Source of the DNA: Flavimobilis rhizosphaerae
GTDB lineage: Bacteria > Actinomycetota > Actinomycetes > Actinomycetales > Cellulomonadaceae
Assembly: GCF_014852685.1 (NCBI RefSeq)
Contig: NZ_JACZDF010000004.1
Location: 62,001-126,000, forward strand
Direction: 5' to 3'
Length of the DNA stretch: 64,000 nucleotides
The position numbers and the translations under genes are program-made. This document shows positions 8,998 through 19,723 of this stretch, in pieces (the first letter of the stretch is position 1; each line of letters begins with the position of its first letter). The notes under the pieces were generated by a model. It was not told where the DNA came from. It worked only from the letters and a program-made list of their open reading frames with translations, and made no database searches.

Positions 8998-9053
8998 TCG
9001 CGTTCCCGGGTTCTCGAGGTCCGAGGTTGAGCCGTTCGTGGGGCGTCCGCCGC

Positions 9054-9059
9054 TAGGCT
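9054..9059 (+). promoter_or_regulatory. -10 element 6 nt before smc
   Basis: TAGGCT at 9054-9059, 6 bases, then GTG 9066, with no ribosome site. The same hexamer recurs before ffh, the histidine kinase gene, rimP and rpsO. Confidence 0.5.
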
Positions 9060-9065
9060 CGACCC

Positions 9066-12000
9066 GTGCACCTCAAGACGCTCACCCTGCGCGGGTTCAA
9101 GAGCTTCGCGTCGGCGACGACGCTGAGCCTCGAGCCCGGCATCACGTGCGTCGTCGGGCCCAACGGCTCGGGCAAGTCGAACGTCGTCGACGCCCTCGCG
9201 TGGGTCATGGGCGAACAGGGCGCCAAGACGTTGCGTGGCGGCAAGATGGAGGACGTCATCTTCGCGGGCACGTCGGGGCGGCCCCCGCTCGGACGTGCCG
9301 AGGTGTCGTTGACGATCGACAACGCCGACGGTGCGCTGCCGATCGAGTACTCCGAGGTGACGATCACCCGGACCCTCTTCCGCAACGGTGGCTCGGAGTA
9401 CCAGATCAACGGCGCGCAGTGCCGCCTGCTCGACATCCAGGAGCTGCTCTCCGACTCCGGGCTCGGCCGCGAGATGCACGTCATCGTCGGGCAGGGGCGC
9501 CTCGACACGGTGCTCCGCGCGACGCCCGAGGAGCGACGCGGCTTCATCGAGGAAGCCGCAGGCGTCCTCAAGCACCGCAAGCGCAAGGAGAAGGCGCTCC
9601 GCAAGCTCGACTCGATGCAGGGCAACCTCGTGCGTCTCGGGGACCTCACGAGCGAGATCCGCCGACAGCTCGGGCCGCTCGGCAAGCAGGCCGAGGTCGC
9701 ACGCCGGGCGCAGGCCGTCCAGGCGGACGCGCGTGACGCACGGGCGCGGCTCCTCGCGGACGACCTCGTGCAGCTCACGTCGACGCTTGAGCAGGAGAAG
9801 GCCGACGAGACGGCGCTGCGCGAGGAGACGCAGCGGGTCGAGCGGGAGCTTGCCGAGGCCCGGGGCGAGCTAGCGGCGCTCGAGGCTGCCGCCGCCGAGG
9901 CGGCGCCGCGGCTCACGGAGATCTCGGAGACCTGGTACCGGCTCTCGGCGTTGCGTGAGCGACTGCGGGGCACGCAGCAGCTCGCGACGGAGCGGGTGCG
10001 TCTCCTCGGCGCGCCCGAGCCGACCGAGCAGCGCTCGGACCCGCGCGCGCTCGAGGAGCAGGCCGAGCGCGTGCGCGCGTCGGAGGTCGAGCTCCAGGCC
10101 GAGGTCGAGGCTGCGCGCGCGACGCTCGACGCGGCGCTCGAGGCCCGTACCGCCGCCGAGGCGGCCGCGAAGGAGGCCGAACGCGTCGTCGCGACGCTCC
10201 TGCGGGGTGCGGCCGACCGCCGAGAGGGACTGGCGCGTCTTGCCGGTCAGGTCGCGGCGAAGCGGTCGCGGGCCGAGGCCCGTGCGGCCGAGATCGAGCG
10301 CCTCGAGTCGGCGGCCGAGGCTGCGCGCGCACGTGGTGAGGCTGCGGCGCGTGAACTGGGCGTCCTCGAGTCCGAGGTCGCGGGTGTCGAGGAGGGCGAG
10401 GAGGGGCTCGACGCGGCGCACGAGGCGGCGCTTGAGGCCCTCGAGGCGGCCCGGGCCGTGCTCACGGACCTGCGCGAGCAGCTCGCGGCCGCGCGCCAGG
10501 ACGCCGTGACGGCACGCGCCCGCACCGAGGCGCTCGAGCTGAGCCTCGACCGGAAGGACGCGGTCGGTGCCGTGCTCGCCGCCGACGACGCGGCGCTCAC
10601 CGAGGTCCTCGGGACGCTCGCGGCGCTCCTCACGGTCGAGCCTGGCTTCGAGGAGGCGGTCGCGGCCGCGCTCGGTCCTGCGGCTGACGCGCTCGCGGTC
10701 GCGTCCGTCGGGGGAGCGGTCGACGTCGTGCGCTGGTTGCGCACCGACGACGCCGGTCGGGCGAGCCTCGTCGTCGCGGGCGCCCCAGCCCCGGCCGACG
10801 TCCCCGGCGTGCCGGTGCCCGACGGCGGCGTCCACCTGCCCGACGTTGTCACGACGACCGCCGCGCTCGCGGGCACCGTCCGTGCGTTGCTCGCGCGGCA
10901 CGTCGTCGTCGACGACCTTGCTGCCGCCCGTGCTCTCGTCACGGCGGAGCCGACGCTCACGGCCGTCACCCGTGCAGGCGACGTCCTCGGCGCCCTGCGC
11001 GCGCATGGCGGCTCGGCTGCCGCGCCGTCTGTCCTCCACCTCCAGGCCGCGCTCGACGCTGCCCGCGCCGCGCTCGCGGACGCGGAGAGCCGTGAGACGG
11101 ACCTCGTGGCGCGCATCGAGGTCGCAGCGGCGCGCGAGGCGGAGGCGGCCGACGCCCATGACGCGGCGCTCGACCGGCTCCACGAGTCCGACGCGTCGAT
11201 CGCCGCGATCTCTGAACAGCTCGGGCACCTCGGCGCGGGGGTGAGGGCCGCGCAGGCCGAAGCCGACCGCGCGACGGCCGCGCTCGAGCAGGCGCGCACC
11301 GCGCTCGCCACGGAGCAGGCCGAGCACGCCGAGCTCGCCGCGAGGCTCGAGGTGGCCGAGGCTGAGCCCGCCGACTCCGAGGAGGCTGTCGCCGAGGCGA
11401 CTGCGACGCGCGACAGCGCCCAGCAGAGGGCGACCGAGGCGCGTGCCGCCGAGACCGAGGCGCGGCTCGCGCTGCGCACGAGTGAGGAGCGCGCGCGGGC
11501 TCTCGCAGGCCGTGCGGCGTCCCTCGACCGCGCGGCTGCGGCCGAGCGGCAGGCCGCGGAGAAGGCACAGCGCAGGGCGGCACGGCGGGCCGCGCAGGCC
11601 TCGCGCGCCCAGGCCGTCGCGACCGGTGCGGCTCTTGCGGTCCGCGCGGCCGAGGAGTCGCTCGCGGCCGCGACCGTCGCGCGCGAGCAGGCCGAGGCCG
11701 AGCGCACGGCGCGCGACGCCCGGCTCGCCGAGGTCCGTGCGCGCGTCGAGCAGCATGCGGGCCGGCTGCGGGAGCTCACGGACGTCGCGCACCGTGACGA
11801 GCTCGCGCGAGCGCAGCAGGTCCTGCGCATCGAGCAGCTCCACGAGCGGGCGATCGCCGAGCTCGGCCTCGACCCCGCGACCCTCGTCGACGAGCATGGC
11901 CCCGACCGTCCGGTGCCCGTGCTCGCCGAGGACGGGACGCCGGAGGTCGACGACGACGACGTGCCCGTCACCCGGCCCTACGTGCGGGTCGAGCAGGAGA

Positions 12001-12638
12001 GGCGTCTCGCGCGGGCCGAGCGTGACCTCGCGCGCCTCGGACGTGTCAACCCTCTCGCGCTCGAGGAGTACGCGGCGCTCGAGGAACGGCACCGGTTCCT
12101 CGTCGAGCAGCTCGACGACCTCAAGCGGTCGCGCGCGGACCTGCTGGAGATCGTCAAGGAGATCGACGACCGCGTCGAACGTGTCTTCGCCGAGGCATTC
12201 CGTGACACAGCGGCCCAGTTCGACCGGGTGTTCGCGCGGATGTTCCCGGGCGGTGAGGGACGACTCGTCCTCACGGACCCGGAGAACATGCTGACGACGG
12301 GCCTCGAGGTCGAGGCGCGACCGGCCGGCAAGAAGGTCAAGAGGCTCTCGCTGCTCTCGGGCGGCGAACGCTCGCTCACGGCGGTTGCGCTGCTCGTCGC
12401 GATCTTCAAGGCGCGGCCGAGCCCGTTCTACGTCATGGACGAGGTCGAGGCTGCGCTCGACGACACGAACCTCGGGCGGCTGCTCGAGGTCTTCCGCGAG
12501 CTGCAGGAGGACTCCCAGCTCATCGTCGTCACGCACCAGAAGCGCACGATGGAGATCGCGGACGCGCTCTACGGCGTGACGATGCGTGACGGCGTCACGA
12601 CGGTCGTGAGCCAGCGGCTGCGGGAGGACGTCGCGTGA
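9066..12638 (+). CDS. smc: Chromosome segregation protein SMC (condensin ATPase)
   Basis: SMC dimers with ScpA and ScpB compact and separate the chromosome. The N-terminal head has Walker A GPNGSGKS at residues 31-38. Long coiled coils flank a hinge at about residues 500-650. The C-terminal head has the ABC signature LSGGERSL and Walker B YVMDEVEAALDD. The length of 1,190 residues is typical. GTG 9066 is the only start that keeps the normal HLKTLTLRGFKSF opening. scpA and scpB are not in this window. Confidence 0.98.
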   Translation: MHLKTLTLRGFKSFASATTLSLEPGITCVVGPNGSGKSNVVDALAWVMGEQGAKTLRGGKMEDVIFAGTSGRPPLGRAEVSLTIDNADGALPIEYSEVTITRTLFRNGGSEYQINGAQCRLLDIQELLSDSGLGREMHVIVGQGRLDTVLRATPEERRGFIEEAAGVLKHRKRKEKALRKLDSMQGNLVRLGDLTSEIRRQLGPLGKQAEVARRAQAVQADARDARARLLADDLVQLTSTLEQEKADETALREETQRVERELAEARGELAALEAAAAEAAPRLTEISETWYRLSALRERLRGTQQLATERVRLLGAPEPTEQRSDPRALEEQAERVRASEVELQAEVEAARATLDAALEARTAAEAAAKEAERVVATLLRGAADRREGLARLAGQVAAKRSRAEARAAEIERLESAAEAARARGEAAARELGVLESEVAGVEEGEEGLDAAHEAALEALEAARAVLTDLREQLAAARQDAVTARARTEALELSLDRKDAVGAVLAADDAALTEVLGTLAALLTVEPGFEEAVAAALGPAADALAVASVGGAVDVVRWLRTDDAGRASLVVAGAPAPADVPGVPVPDGGVHLPDVVTTTAALAGTVRALLARHVVVDDLAAARALVTAEPTLTAVTRAGDVLGALRAHGGSAAAPSVLHLQAALDAARAALADAESRETDLVARIEVAAAREAEAADAHDAALDRLHESDASIAAISEQLGHLGAGVRAAQAEADRATAALEQARTALATEQAEHAELAARLEVAEAEPADSEEAVAEATATRDSAQQRATEARAAETEARLALRTSEERARALAGRAASLDRAAAAERQAAEKAQRRAARRAAQASRAQAVATGAALAVRAAEESLAAATVAREQAEAERTARDARLAEVRARVEQHAGRLRELTDVAHRDELARAQQVLRIEQLHERAIAELGLDPATLVDEHGPDRPVPVLAEDGTPEVDDDDVPVTRPYVRVEQERRLARAERDLARLGRVNPLALEEYAALEERHRFLVEQLDDLKRSRADLLEIVKEIDDRVERVFAEAFRDTAAQFDRVFARMFPGGEGRLVLTDPENMLTTGLEVEARPAGKKVKRLSLLSGGERSLTAVALLVAIFKARPSPFYVMDEVEAALDDTNLGRLLEVFRELQEDSQLIVVTHQKRTMEIADALYGVTMRDGVTTVVSQRLREDVA

Positions 12639-12734
12639 CGCGGTGACATGCGCGCGCCGTCGCACGGCCGTGGAGATCCTGTGGTGAACGCGAGCAGCGT
12701 CGCGGGGGCGCGTCCGGACGGTGCGAAGTCGTCC

Positions 12735-12740
12735 CACAAT
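12735..12740 (+). promoter_or_regulatory. -10 element 6 nt before the small membrane protein gene
   Basis: CACAAT at 12735-12740 is followed by GGGGAG and GTG 12747. The 6-base spacer also resembles a Shine-Dalgarno sequence, so either leaderless or led translation is possible. Confidence 0.4.
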
Positions 12741-12746
12741 GGGGAG

Positions 12747-13112
12747 GTGCTCGAGTACCTCTCCATCATTATCGTCGCCCTCGTCGCTGCCGGGGTCGTC
12801 ATCGCGGCTGCCGCCTTCGTGACGACCGAGCGTTTCGGGACGGGGCGCGGGGCGCGCGGCCTGCGCCAGGACGCGCGCCGCACGTGGGACGTCGTGCGTC
12901 GCCGGCGCCCGATGACGACGCCGGCCGTGAGCGACGAGCTCGAGCGCGTCGTGACGGCCGAGCCCGTCGAGACGACGATGGACGACTTCTTCGCGGCGAA
13001 CGTCACCCCCGGCACGGGGTACCTCGACGCCGAGGTCCTCGTCGACCGGGTGGGCCGTGCGGCGAGCGCCGCGAAGGCTGTGGCGACGCGGACGACGTCC
13101 TCGCACGAGTGA
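12747..13112 (+). CDS. Small membrane protein between smc and ftsY, unknown function
   Basis: The 121-residue product opens with a single hydrophobic segment (residues 5-25, many Ile, Val and Ala), followed by a basic stretch with several Arg residues. A cytoplasmic tail then contains an acidic ETTMDDFF patch. The pattern is that of a one-pass inner-membrane anchor. I do not recognise a family. The frame is open from 12648, but GTG 12747 is preferred because the hydrophobic segment then sits at the N-terminus and a -10-like hexamer lies upstream. Its place between smc and ftsY may reflect a link with the membrane or chromosome, but that is only context. Confidence 0.7.
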   Translation: MLEYLSIIIVALVAAGVVIAAAAFVTTERFGTGRGARGLRQDARRTWDVVRRRRPMTTPAVSDELERVVTAEPVETTMDDFFAANVTPGTGYLDAEVLVDRVGRAASAAKAVATRTTSSHE

Positions 13113-13168
13113 CCTCCGCCGCGCGGCGCGCTGCGCGGCCACCTGCCTCGACCTGAGAGACTGTGCCC

Positions 13169-14368
13169 ATGCCCGAGAATCTCTGGATCTGGATCGTCCT
13201 CGGTGTCGTGCTCCTCGGCCTTGCCGTCGGCGCCGCGCTGCTCGCCCCGCGCCTCACACGGCGCCCGCACGAGCCGAGCGCAGCCGAGCGACCGGCGCCG
13301 CAGGCGCCCGCTGACGACGCGACGACTGACGCGACGACGACCGACGACGCGGCTGTCGACGGCACGAGCCCCCCGACGCTGCCCGAGGCCTCGGCCGACG
13401 TCGAGGTCCCCGTCCTCGACGTCCCCGAGCCGGTCACGGGCCGGCTCGCCCGGCTGCGTGCGCGCCTCGCGCGGTCCGGCTCGCCGCTCGGTGCGCGTCT
13501 GCTCGCGGTCCTCTCGCGCGACCACCTCTCGGAGGACGACTGGGACGAGCTCGAGGAGACGCTCCTGCTCGCCGACGTCGGCGCGGGGCCCTCGGCCGGG
13601 CTCATCGACGCGCTGCGCACGCAGGTGCGTGTCCACGGTGTGTCCGACCCGGTGCAGGTGCGTGCCATGCTCCGCTCCGCGTTGCTCGACCTCGTCGACC
13701 CGAGCCTCGACCGTTCGCTCGCGACGGACCCGACGCTCGGTGAGGACGGGGCGCGTGTGCCGTCGGTCGTTCTCGTCGTCGGCGTCAACGGGACGGGCAA
13801 GACGACGACAGTCGGCAAGCTCGCGCGCGTCCTCGTCGCGGAAGGTTCCGACGTCGTCCTCGGCGCTGCGGACACGTTCCGTGCGGCGGCTGCCGATCAG
13901 CTCGAGACGTGGGGCTCGCGCGTCGGTGTGCCCGTCGTGCGCTCGCACAAGGACGGGGCGGACCCGGCGGCCGTCGCGTTCGACGCGGTGCGCCACGGGC
14001 GCACCGAGGACGTCGACGTCGTCCTCGTCGACACCGCGGGCCGTCTGCAGAACAAGTCGGGGCTCATGGACGAGCTCGGCAAGATCCGCCGTGTCATCGA
14101 GAAGGAGGCCCCGCTGCGCGAGGTCCTTCTCGTCCTCGACGCGACGACGGGTCAGAACGGGCTCATGCAGGCGCGCGTCTTCGGTGAGGTCGCGGGGGTC
14201 ACGGGCATCGTCCTCACGAAGCTCGACGGCACCGCGAAGGGCGGCATCGTCGTCGCGGTCCAGCGTGAGCTCGGTGTGCCCGTCAAGCTCGTGGGGCTGG
14301 GGGAGGGGCCGGACGATCTCGCGCCGTTCGAGCCGGAGGCGTTCGTCGACGGGCTGCTCGGCGACTGA
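13169..14368 (+). CDS. ftsY: Signal recognition particle receptor FtsY
   Basis: FtsY is the membrane receptor that docks SRP-ribosome complexes and hydrolyses GTP together with Ffh. A transmembrane helix is at residues 5-25, followed by a charged, Ala/Thr/Asp-rich A domain to about residue 95. The N and G domains follow, with P-loop GVNGTGKT at 205-212, then DTFRAAA, DTAGR and [10 protein letters not shown]. The length of 399 residues is normal. ATG 13169 has GAGAGA at 13155-13160. Like other actinobacterial FtsY proteins it keeps an N-terminal membrane anchor. A strong hairpin follows. Confidence 0.97.
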   Translation: MPENLWIWIVLGVVLLGLAVGAALLAPRLTRRPHEPSAAERPAPQAPADDATTDATTTDDAAVDGTSPPTLPEASADVEVPVLDVPEPVTGRLARLRARLARSGSPLGARLLAVLSRDHLSEDDWDELEETLLLADVGAGPSAGLIDALRTQVRVHGVSDPVQVRAMLRSALLDLVDPSLDRSLATDPTLGEDGARVPSVVLVVGVNGTGKTTTVGKLARVLVAEGSDVVLGAADTFRAAAADQLETWGSRVGVPVVRSHKDGADPAAVAFDAVRHGRTEDVDVVLVDTAGRLQNKSGLMDELGKIRRVIEKEAPLREVLLVLDATTGQNGLMQARVFGEVAGVTGIVLTKLDGTAKGGIVVAVQRELGVPVKLVGLGEGPDDLAPFEPEAFVDGLLGD

Positions 14369-14384
14369 CCGCGTCCGCACCCGG

Positions 14385-14419
14385 CGGAGGGCCGCGACCT
14401 GCGAGGTCGCGGCCCTCCG
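14385..14419 (+). terminator. Hairpin terminator after ftsY
   Basis: CGGAGGGCCGCGACCT (14385-14400) pairs perfectly with 14404-14419 around the loop GCG, giving a 16-bp stem. Confidence 0.8.
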
Positions 14420-14477
14420 TGTGTCAGGGCCGCGGCGAGGCAGCGCACCCATGTGAAAGTCGCAGACACAGACCTTC

Positions 14478-14535
14478 CGGACGCCTGCGAAACATGATGT
14501 TCACGTGAGGACGCCGAGTGTCACACGTCTGGAAC
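14478..14535 (+). promoter_or_regulatory. Candidate GlnR-type nitrogen boxes before amt
   Basis: GTCAC (14520-14524), six bases and GGAAC (14531-14535) match the GTnAC-n6-GnAAC half pattern described for actinobacterial GlnR. Just upstream, GAAAC (14489-14493), six bases and TTCAC (14500-14504) match the inner part of the tandem pattern. The spacing is right but the match is incomplete. The site would fit nitrogen-limited expression of amt-glnK-glnD. Confidence 0.45.
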
Positions 14536-14614
14536 ACCGCTCGCCCGTCGCGGAAACGTCCGAGGACGAATGTTGTCCCCGGGCCGGCCGAGGGGCTGGC
14601 GATGGGAGAACGCC

Positions 14615-16260
<1,646 letters not shown>

Positions 16261-16272
16261 GCGGAGCGCGAC

Positions 16273-18084
16273 GTGCACGACGACCTCACGGGGCGTGAGG
16301 TCGGGCAGGGGACGCAGGTCCCGCACCCCGTCGGGGTGCGGGACCTGCGGTCCTTCCGGCTCGACCTGTGGCGCTCACGACCCGGCCGGCTCACGGATGC
16401 CGCGTCGGCCGCCCTCCGCACGCGGGCGACCGACGTGACGCTCGAGCTCCTCGCAGCGCTGTGGGACGAGGCGCTCGACGGCGGCGACGACGGGGTGGCG
16501 CTCGCCGTCGTCGGGTCGCTCGCCCGCGGTCATGCGGGGCCGTGCTCGGACCTCGACCTCGTCCTCCTCCACGAAGGACGCGCTCGGGACGCCGAGCGTG
16601 TCCGGCGTCTCGCGGAGCGGCTCTGGTACCCGCTGTGGGACGCGGGGCTCGAAATCGACCACGCGGTCCGGTCGCTCGCGCAGTGCCGCCAGGTCGCGAC
16701 GCGTGACGTGCCGGCGGTCGTCGGGCTCCTCGCCACGCGCCACGTCGCCGGCGACCCGGCCCTCACGACGCGCGCGACGTCCGCGGTCCTCGCGGACTGG
16801 CGAGGCGCCGCACGGCGGCGCCTGCCGGAGCTGCTCGCGTCGACGCGCGAGCGCGCCGAGCGGGCAGGGGAGCTCGCGTACCTCGTCGAGCCCGACCTCA
16901 AGGAGGCCCGCGGTGGCCTGCGGGACGCGACCGTGCTCGCGGCGCTCGCCGCCTCGTGGCTCACGGACCGCCCGCACGGCGACGTCGACTCCGCCGTCGG
17001 GCACCTGCTCACGGTGCGGGACGCGCTCGGCACTGTCACGGGCCGGCCGACGAACCTGTTGCTCAAGGCGGACCAGACCGAGGTCGCGAAGCGCCTCGGG
17101 CTTCTCGGGGACGGCGCCGACGGCGAGGCGGCGCTCGACGCGACCGACAACCTCCTCGCGGGTCTCGCCGAGGCTGGCCGCACGGTGACCGCGGCGCTTG
17201 AGACGACGGCGCGGCGTGCACGCCATGCGCTCACGAGGACCGTCGTGCTCGGCCCGCGCGTCGTCCGAGGGCGGCGCATGCCGCCCCGGCTGCGTGTTGT
17301 CGCCGACGGGCTCGTCGAGTTCGACGGTGAGCTCGTGCTCGCGGTCGATGCAGCCCCTGAGCGTGACCCGCTCCTGCCGCTGCGGGCCGCGGCGACGTCG
17401 GTGCGGACCGGGCTGCCCGTCTCACCCGTGACCGCACGCAACCTCGGCGAGTGCCCACCGTTGCCCGAACCCTGGCCTGCGGCGGCGCGCCAGCACCTGC
17501 TCGCGCTGCTCGGCGGTCGCGAGGCGCAGGTGCCCGTGTGGGAGGCCCTCGACCTCGCGGGCGTCGTGACGACGTGGTTCCCCGAGTGGGCAGGCGTCCG
17601 CAACCGGCCGCAGCGCTCGCCCGCGCACCGGCATACCGTCGACCGTCACCTCGTCGAGGTCGCCGCACGGGCGGGACGCGCCGACGGCCTCACGCCGGAC
17701 GAGCGTCGCACGCTCCTGCTCTCCGCGTTCCTCCATGACATCGGCAAGCGCGCGGGCGCCGACGACCACGCGGTCGCCGGCGCGGCGCTCGTGCCGCAGA
17801 TCCTTCGTCGGTGCGGCGTCGAGGACGACGTCGTGGGCGATGTCACGCTGCTCGTCCGCCACCACCTCACGCTCGCGCGCCTCGCGACAACGGCGGACCC
17901 GGACGACCCGACGACGCTCGCGGAGCTGTGCGACGCGGTCGACGGCCGCGCCGACCTGCTGCGGGTCCTTCGGGCGCTCACCGAGGCGGACTCGTCGTCG
18001 CTCGGTCCGCACGGCTGGACCGCGTGGCGCGCGCGTCTCGTCGACGATCTTGCTGCGCGGGGGATCGCGGCGTTGGGCGGGTAG
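16273..18084 (+). CDS. glnD: PII nucleotidyltransferase GlnD, without the usual ACT region
   Basis: GlnD modifies and demodifies PII in response to nitrogen status. The nucleotidyltransferase motif GSLARG starts at residue 81 and is followed by CSDLDLV with the metal-binding Asp residues. The HD hydrolase domain has RHTVDRH and FLHDIGK (His488-Asp489). The protein ends at residue 603, about 115 residues after the HD motif. Most GlnD proteins are 800-900 residues long with two C-terminal ACT domains that sense glutamine, and no such region is present here. The stop is followed by ffh, and I see no remnant of a frameshifted tail. GTG 16273 is 12 bases after glnK. Confidence 0.9.
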   Translation: MHDDLTGREVGQGTQVPHPVGVRDLRSFRLDLWRSRPGRLTDAASAALRTRATDVTLELLAALWDEALDGGDDGVALAVVGSLARGHAGPCSDLDLVLLHEGRARDAERVRRLAERLWYPLWDAGLEIDHAVRSLAQCRQVATRDVPAVVGLLATRHVAGDPALTTRATSAVLADWRGAARRRLPELLASTRERAERAGELAYLVEPDLKEARGGLRDATVLAALAASWLTDRPHGDVDSAVGHLLTVRDALGTVTGRPTNLLLKADQTEVAKRLGLLGDGADGEAALDATDNLLAGLAEAGRTVTAALETTARRARHALTRTVVLGPRVVRGRRMPPRLRVVADGLVEFDGELVLAVDAAPERDPLLPLRAAATSVRTGLPVSPVTARNLGECPPLPEPWPAAARQHLLALLGGREAQVPVWEALDLAGVVTTWFPEWAGVRNRPQRSPAHRHTVDRHLVEVAARAGRADGLTPDERRTLLLSAFLHDIGKRAGADDHAVAGAALVPQILRRCGVEDDVVGDVTLLVRHHLTLARLATTADPDDPTTLAELCDAVDGRADLLRVLRALTEADSSSLGPHGWTAWRARLVDDLAARGIAALGG

Positions 18085-18087
18085 GCT
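18082..18087 (+). promoter_or_regulatory. Candidate -10 element of ffh overlapping the glnD stop codon
   Basis: TAGGCT at 18082-18087 begins with the glnD stop codon TAG. Transcription from it would give a leader of about 34 nt before GTG 18129. Confidence 0.4.
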
Positions 18088-18128
18088 GGCGCCTGACCTA
18101 CAGCCCCGTGATCGTGAGGGATGCCCCG

Positions 18129-19697
18129 GTGTTCGCCACCCTGTCCGACCGCCTGACATCGACGTTCAAGAATCTCCGCTCGCGCGGACGCCTCTCCGAG
18201 GCGGACATCGACGCGACCGTGCGCGAGATCCGTCGTGCGCTGCTCGACGCGGACGTCGCGGTGCCCGTCGTGCGGGAGTTCGCCGCCGCGGTGCGTGAGC
18301 GCGCCCTGTCCGTCGAGGTCTCGGGTGCGCTTAACCCGGCGCAGCAGGTCGTGAAGATCGTCAACGAGGAGCTCGTCGCGATCCTCGGCGGTGAGGGCCA
18401 GCGCGGTCTCGCGCTCGCGAAGAACCCGCCGACGGTCATCATGCTTGCGGGCCTCCAGGGCGCGGGCAAGACGACGCTCGCGGGCAAGCTGGCCCTCCAC
18501 CTCAAGGAGAAGGGCCACACGCCGCTCCTCGTCGCGGCGGATCTTCAGCGTCCCAACGCCGTCACGCAGCTCAAGGTCGTCGGTGAGCGGGCGGGTGCGC
18601 CCGTGTACGCGCCGCACTCGGGCGTCGCGGGCGAGGACGAGGTCCCGACGGGTGACCCGGTCGCGGTCGCACGCGCTGGCGTCGAGACCGCGCGCTCGCG
18701 CGAGCACGACGTCGTCATCATCGACACCGCGGGCCGCCTCGGCGTCGACGCGGAACTCATGGCGCAGGCGCGGGACATCCGTGACGCGACGCAGCCCGAC
18801 GAGGTCCTCTTCGTCATCGACGCGATGATCGGTCAGGACGCGGTCGCCACGGCGAACGCGTTCGCCGAGGGCGTCGACTTCACGGGCGTCGTCCTCTCGA
18901 AGCTCGACGGCGACGCGCGTGGTGGCGCTGCGCTCTCGGTCGCGCGCGTGACGGGTCGTCCGATCCTCTTCGCGTCGACGGGTGAGAAGCTCACCGACTT
19001 CGAGGCGTTCCACCCTGACCGCATGGCGTCGCGCATCCTCGACATGGGTGACGTCCTTACGCTCATCGAGCAGGCCGAGAAGGCGTTCGACGCCGAGCAG
19101 GCCGAGAAGATGGCGTCGAAGCTCGCGCAGGGCGACGACTTCACGCTCGAGGACTTCCTCTCGCAGATGCAGGCCATGCGCAACATGGGCTCGATGAAGA
19201 AGATGCTCGGCATGCTGCCGGGCATGGGGCAGATGCGTGAGGCGCTCGACAGCTTCGACGAACGTGAGGTTGACCGCGTCGAGGCGATCGTCCGCTCGAT
19301 GACCCCGGCCGAGCGTCGCAACCACAAGATCATCAACGGATCGCGTCGCGCACGCATCGCCAAGGGTGCGGGCACGACGGCCTCGGCCGTCAACCAGCTT
19401 CTCGAGCGGTTCGAGGGCGCCCAGAAGATGATGAAGCAGATGGCGCGCGGCGGGGGCATGGGCATGCCGGGCATGGGTGCGCTGCCGGGCATGGGCGGCA
19501 AGAAGTCGAAGGGCCGGTCGCAGGCACCCGCGCGCAAGAAGGCGCGCTCGGGCAACCCCGCGAAGCGGGCCCAGCAGGAAGCCGGCATCGTCGAGGCCTC
19601 GCAAGCTCCTGCGGGCTCCGCGTTCGGCCTCGGCGGCGGCGCCGCGTCGGGCGCGACCCCGGACATGGACGAGCTGCGCAAGCTGCTCGGCGGCTGA
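18129..19697 (+). CDS. ffh: Signal recognition particle GTPase Ffh
   Basis: Ffh binds signal sequences and 4.5S RNA and guides ribosomes to FtsY. The N domain opens with FATLSDRL, and the G domain has GLQGAGKT at residues 108-115, then DTAGRLG and SKLDGDARGG. The Met-rich M domain covers about residues 320-440 and includes MRNMGSMKKMLGMLPGM. The C-terminal tail carries a second Met/Gly stretch and a basic Lys-rich segment. At 522 residues it is longer than E. coli Ffh (453) because of this tail, as is common in actinobacteria. GTG 18129 gives the canonical start. Confidence 0.98.
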   Translation: MFATLSDRLTSTFKNLRSRGRLSEADIDATVREIRRALLDADVAVPVVREFAAAVRERALSVEVSGALNPAQQVVKIVNEELVAILGGEGQRGLALAKNPPTVIMLAGLQGAGKTTLAGKLALHLKEKGHTPLLVAADLQRPNAVTQLKVVGERAGAPVYAPHSGVAGEDEVPTGDPVAVARAGVETARSREHDVVIIDTAGRLGVDAELMAQARDIRDATQPDEVLFVIDAMIGQDAVATANAFAEGVDFTGVVLSKLDGDARGGAALSVARVTGRPILFASTGEKLTDFEAFHPDRMASRILDMGDVLTLIEQAEKAFDAEQAEKMASKLAQGDDFTLEDFLSQMQAMRNMGSMKKMLGMLPGMGQMREALDSFDEREVDRVEAIVRSMTPAERRNHKIINGSRRARIAKGAGTTASAVNQLLERFEGAQKMMKQMARGGGMGMPGMGALPGMGGKKSKGRSQAPARKKARSGNPAKRAQQEAGIVEASQAPAGSAFGLGGGAASGATPDMDELRKLLGG

Positions 19698-19723
19698 CGC
19701 TCGGCAGCGGGGAGGCGAGTCGC

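Noticed and set aside
9870-13142. Long minus-strand open frame opposite smc
   Set aside because: Same GC effect; the plus-strand SMC with Walker A, signature and Walker B explains the region.
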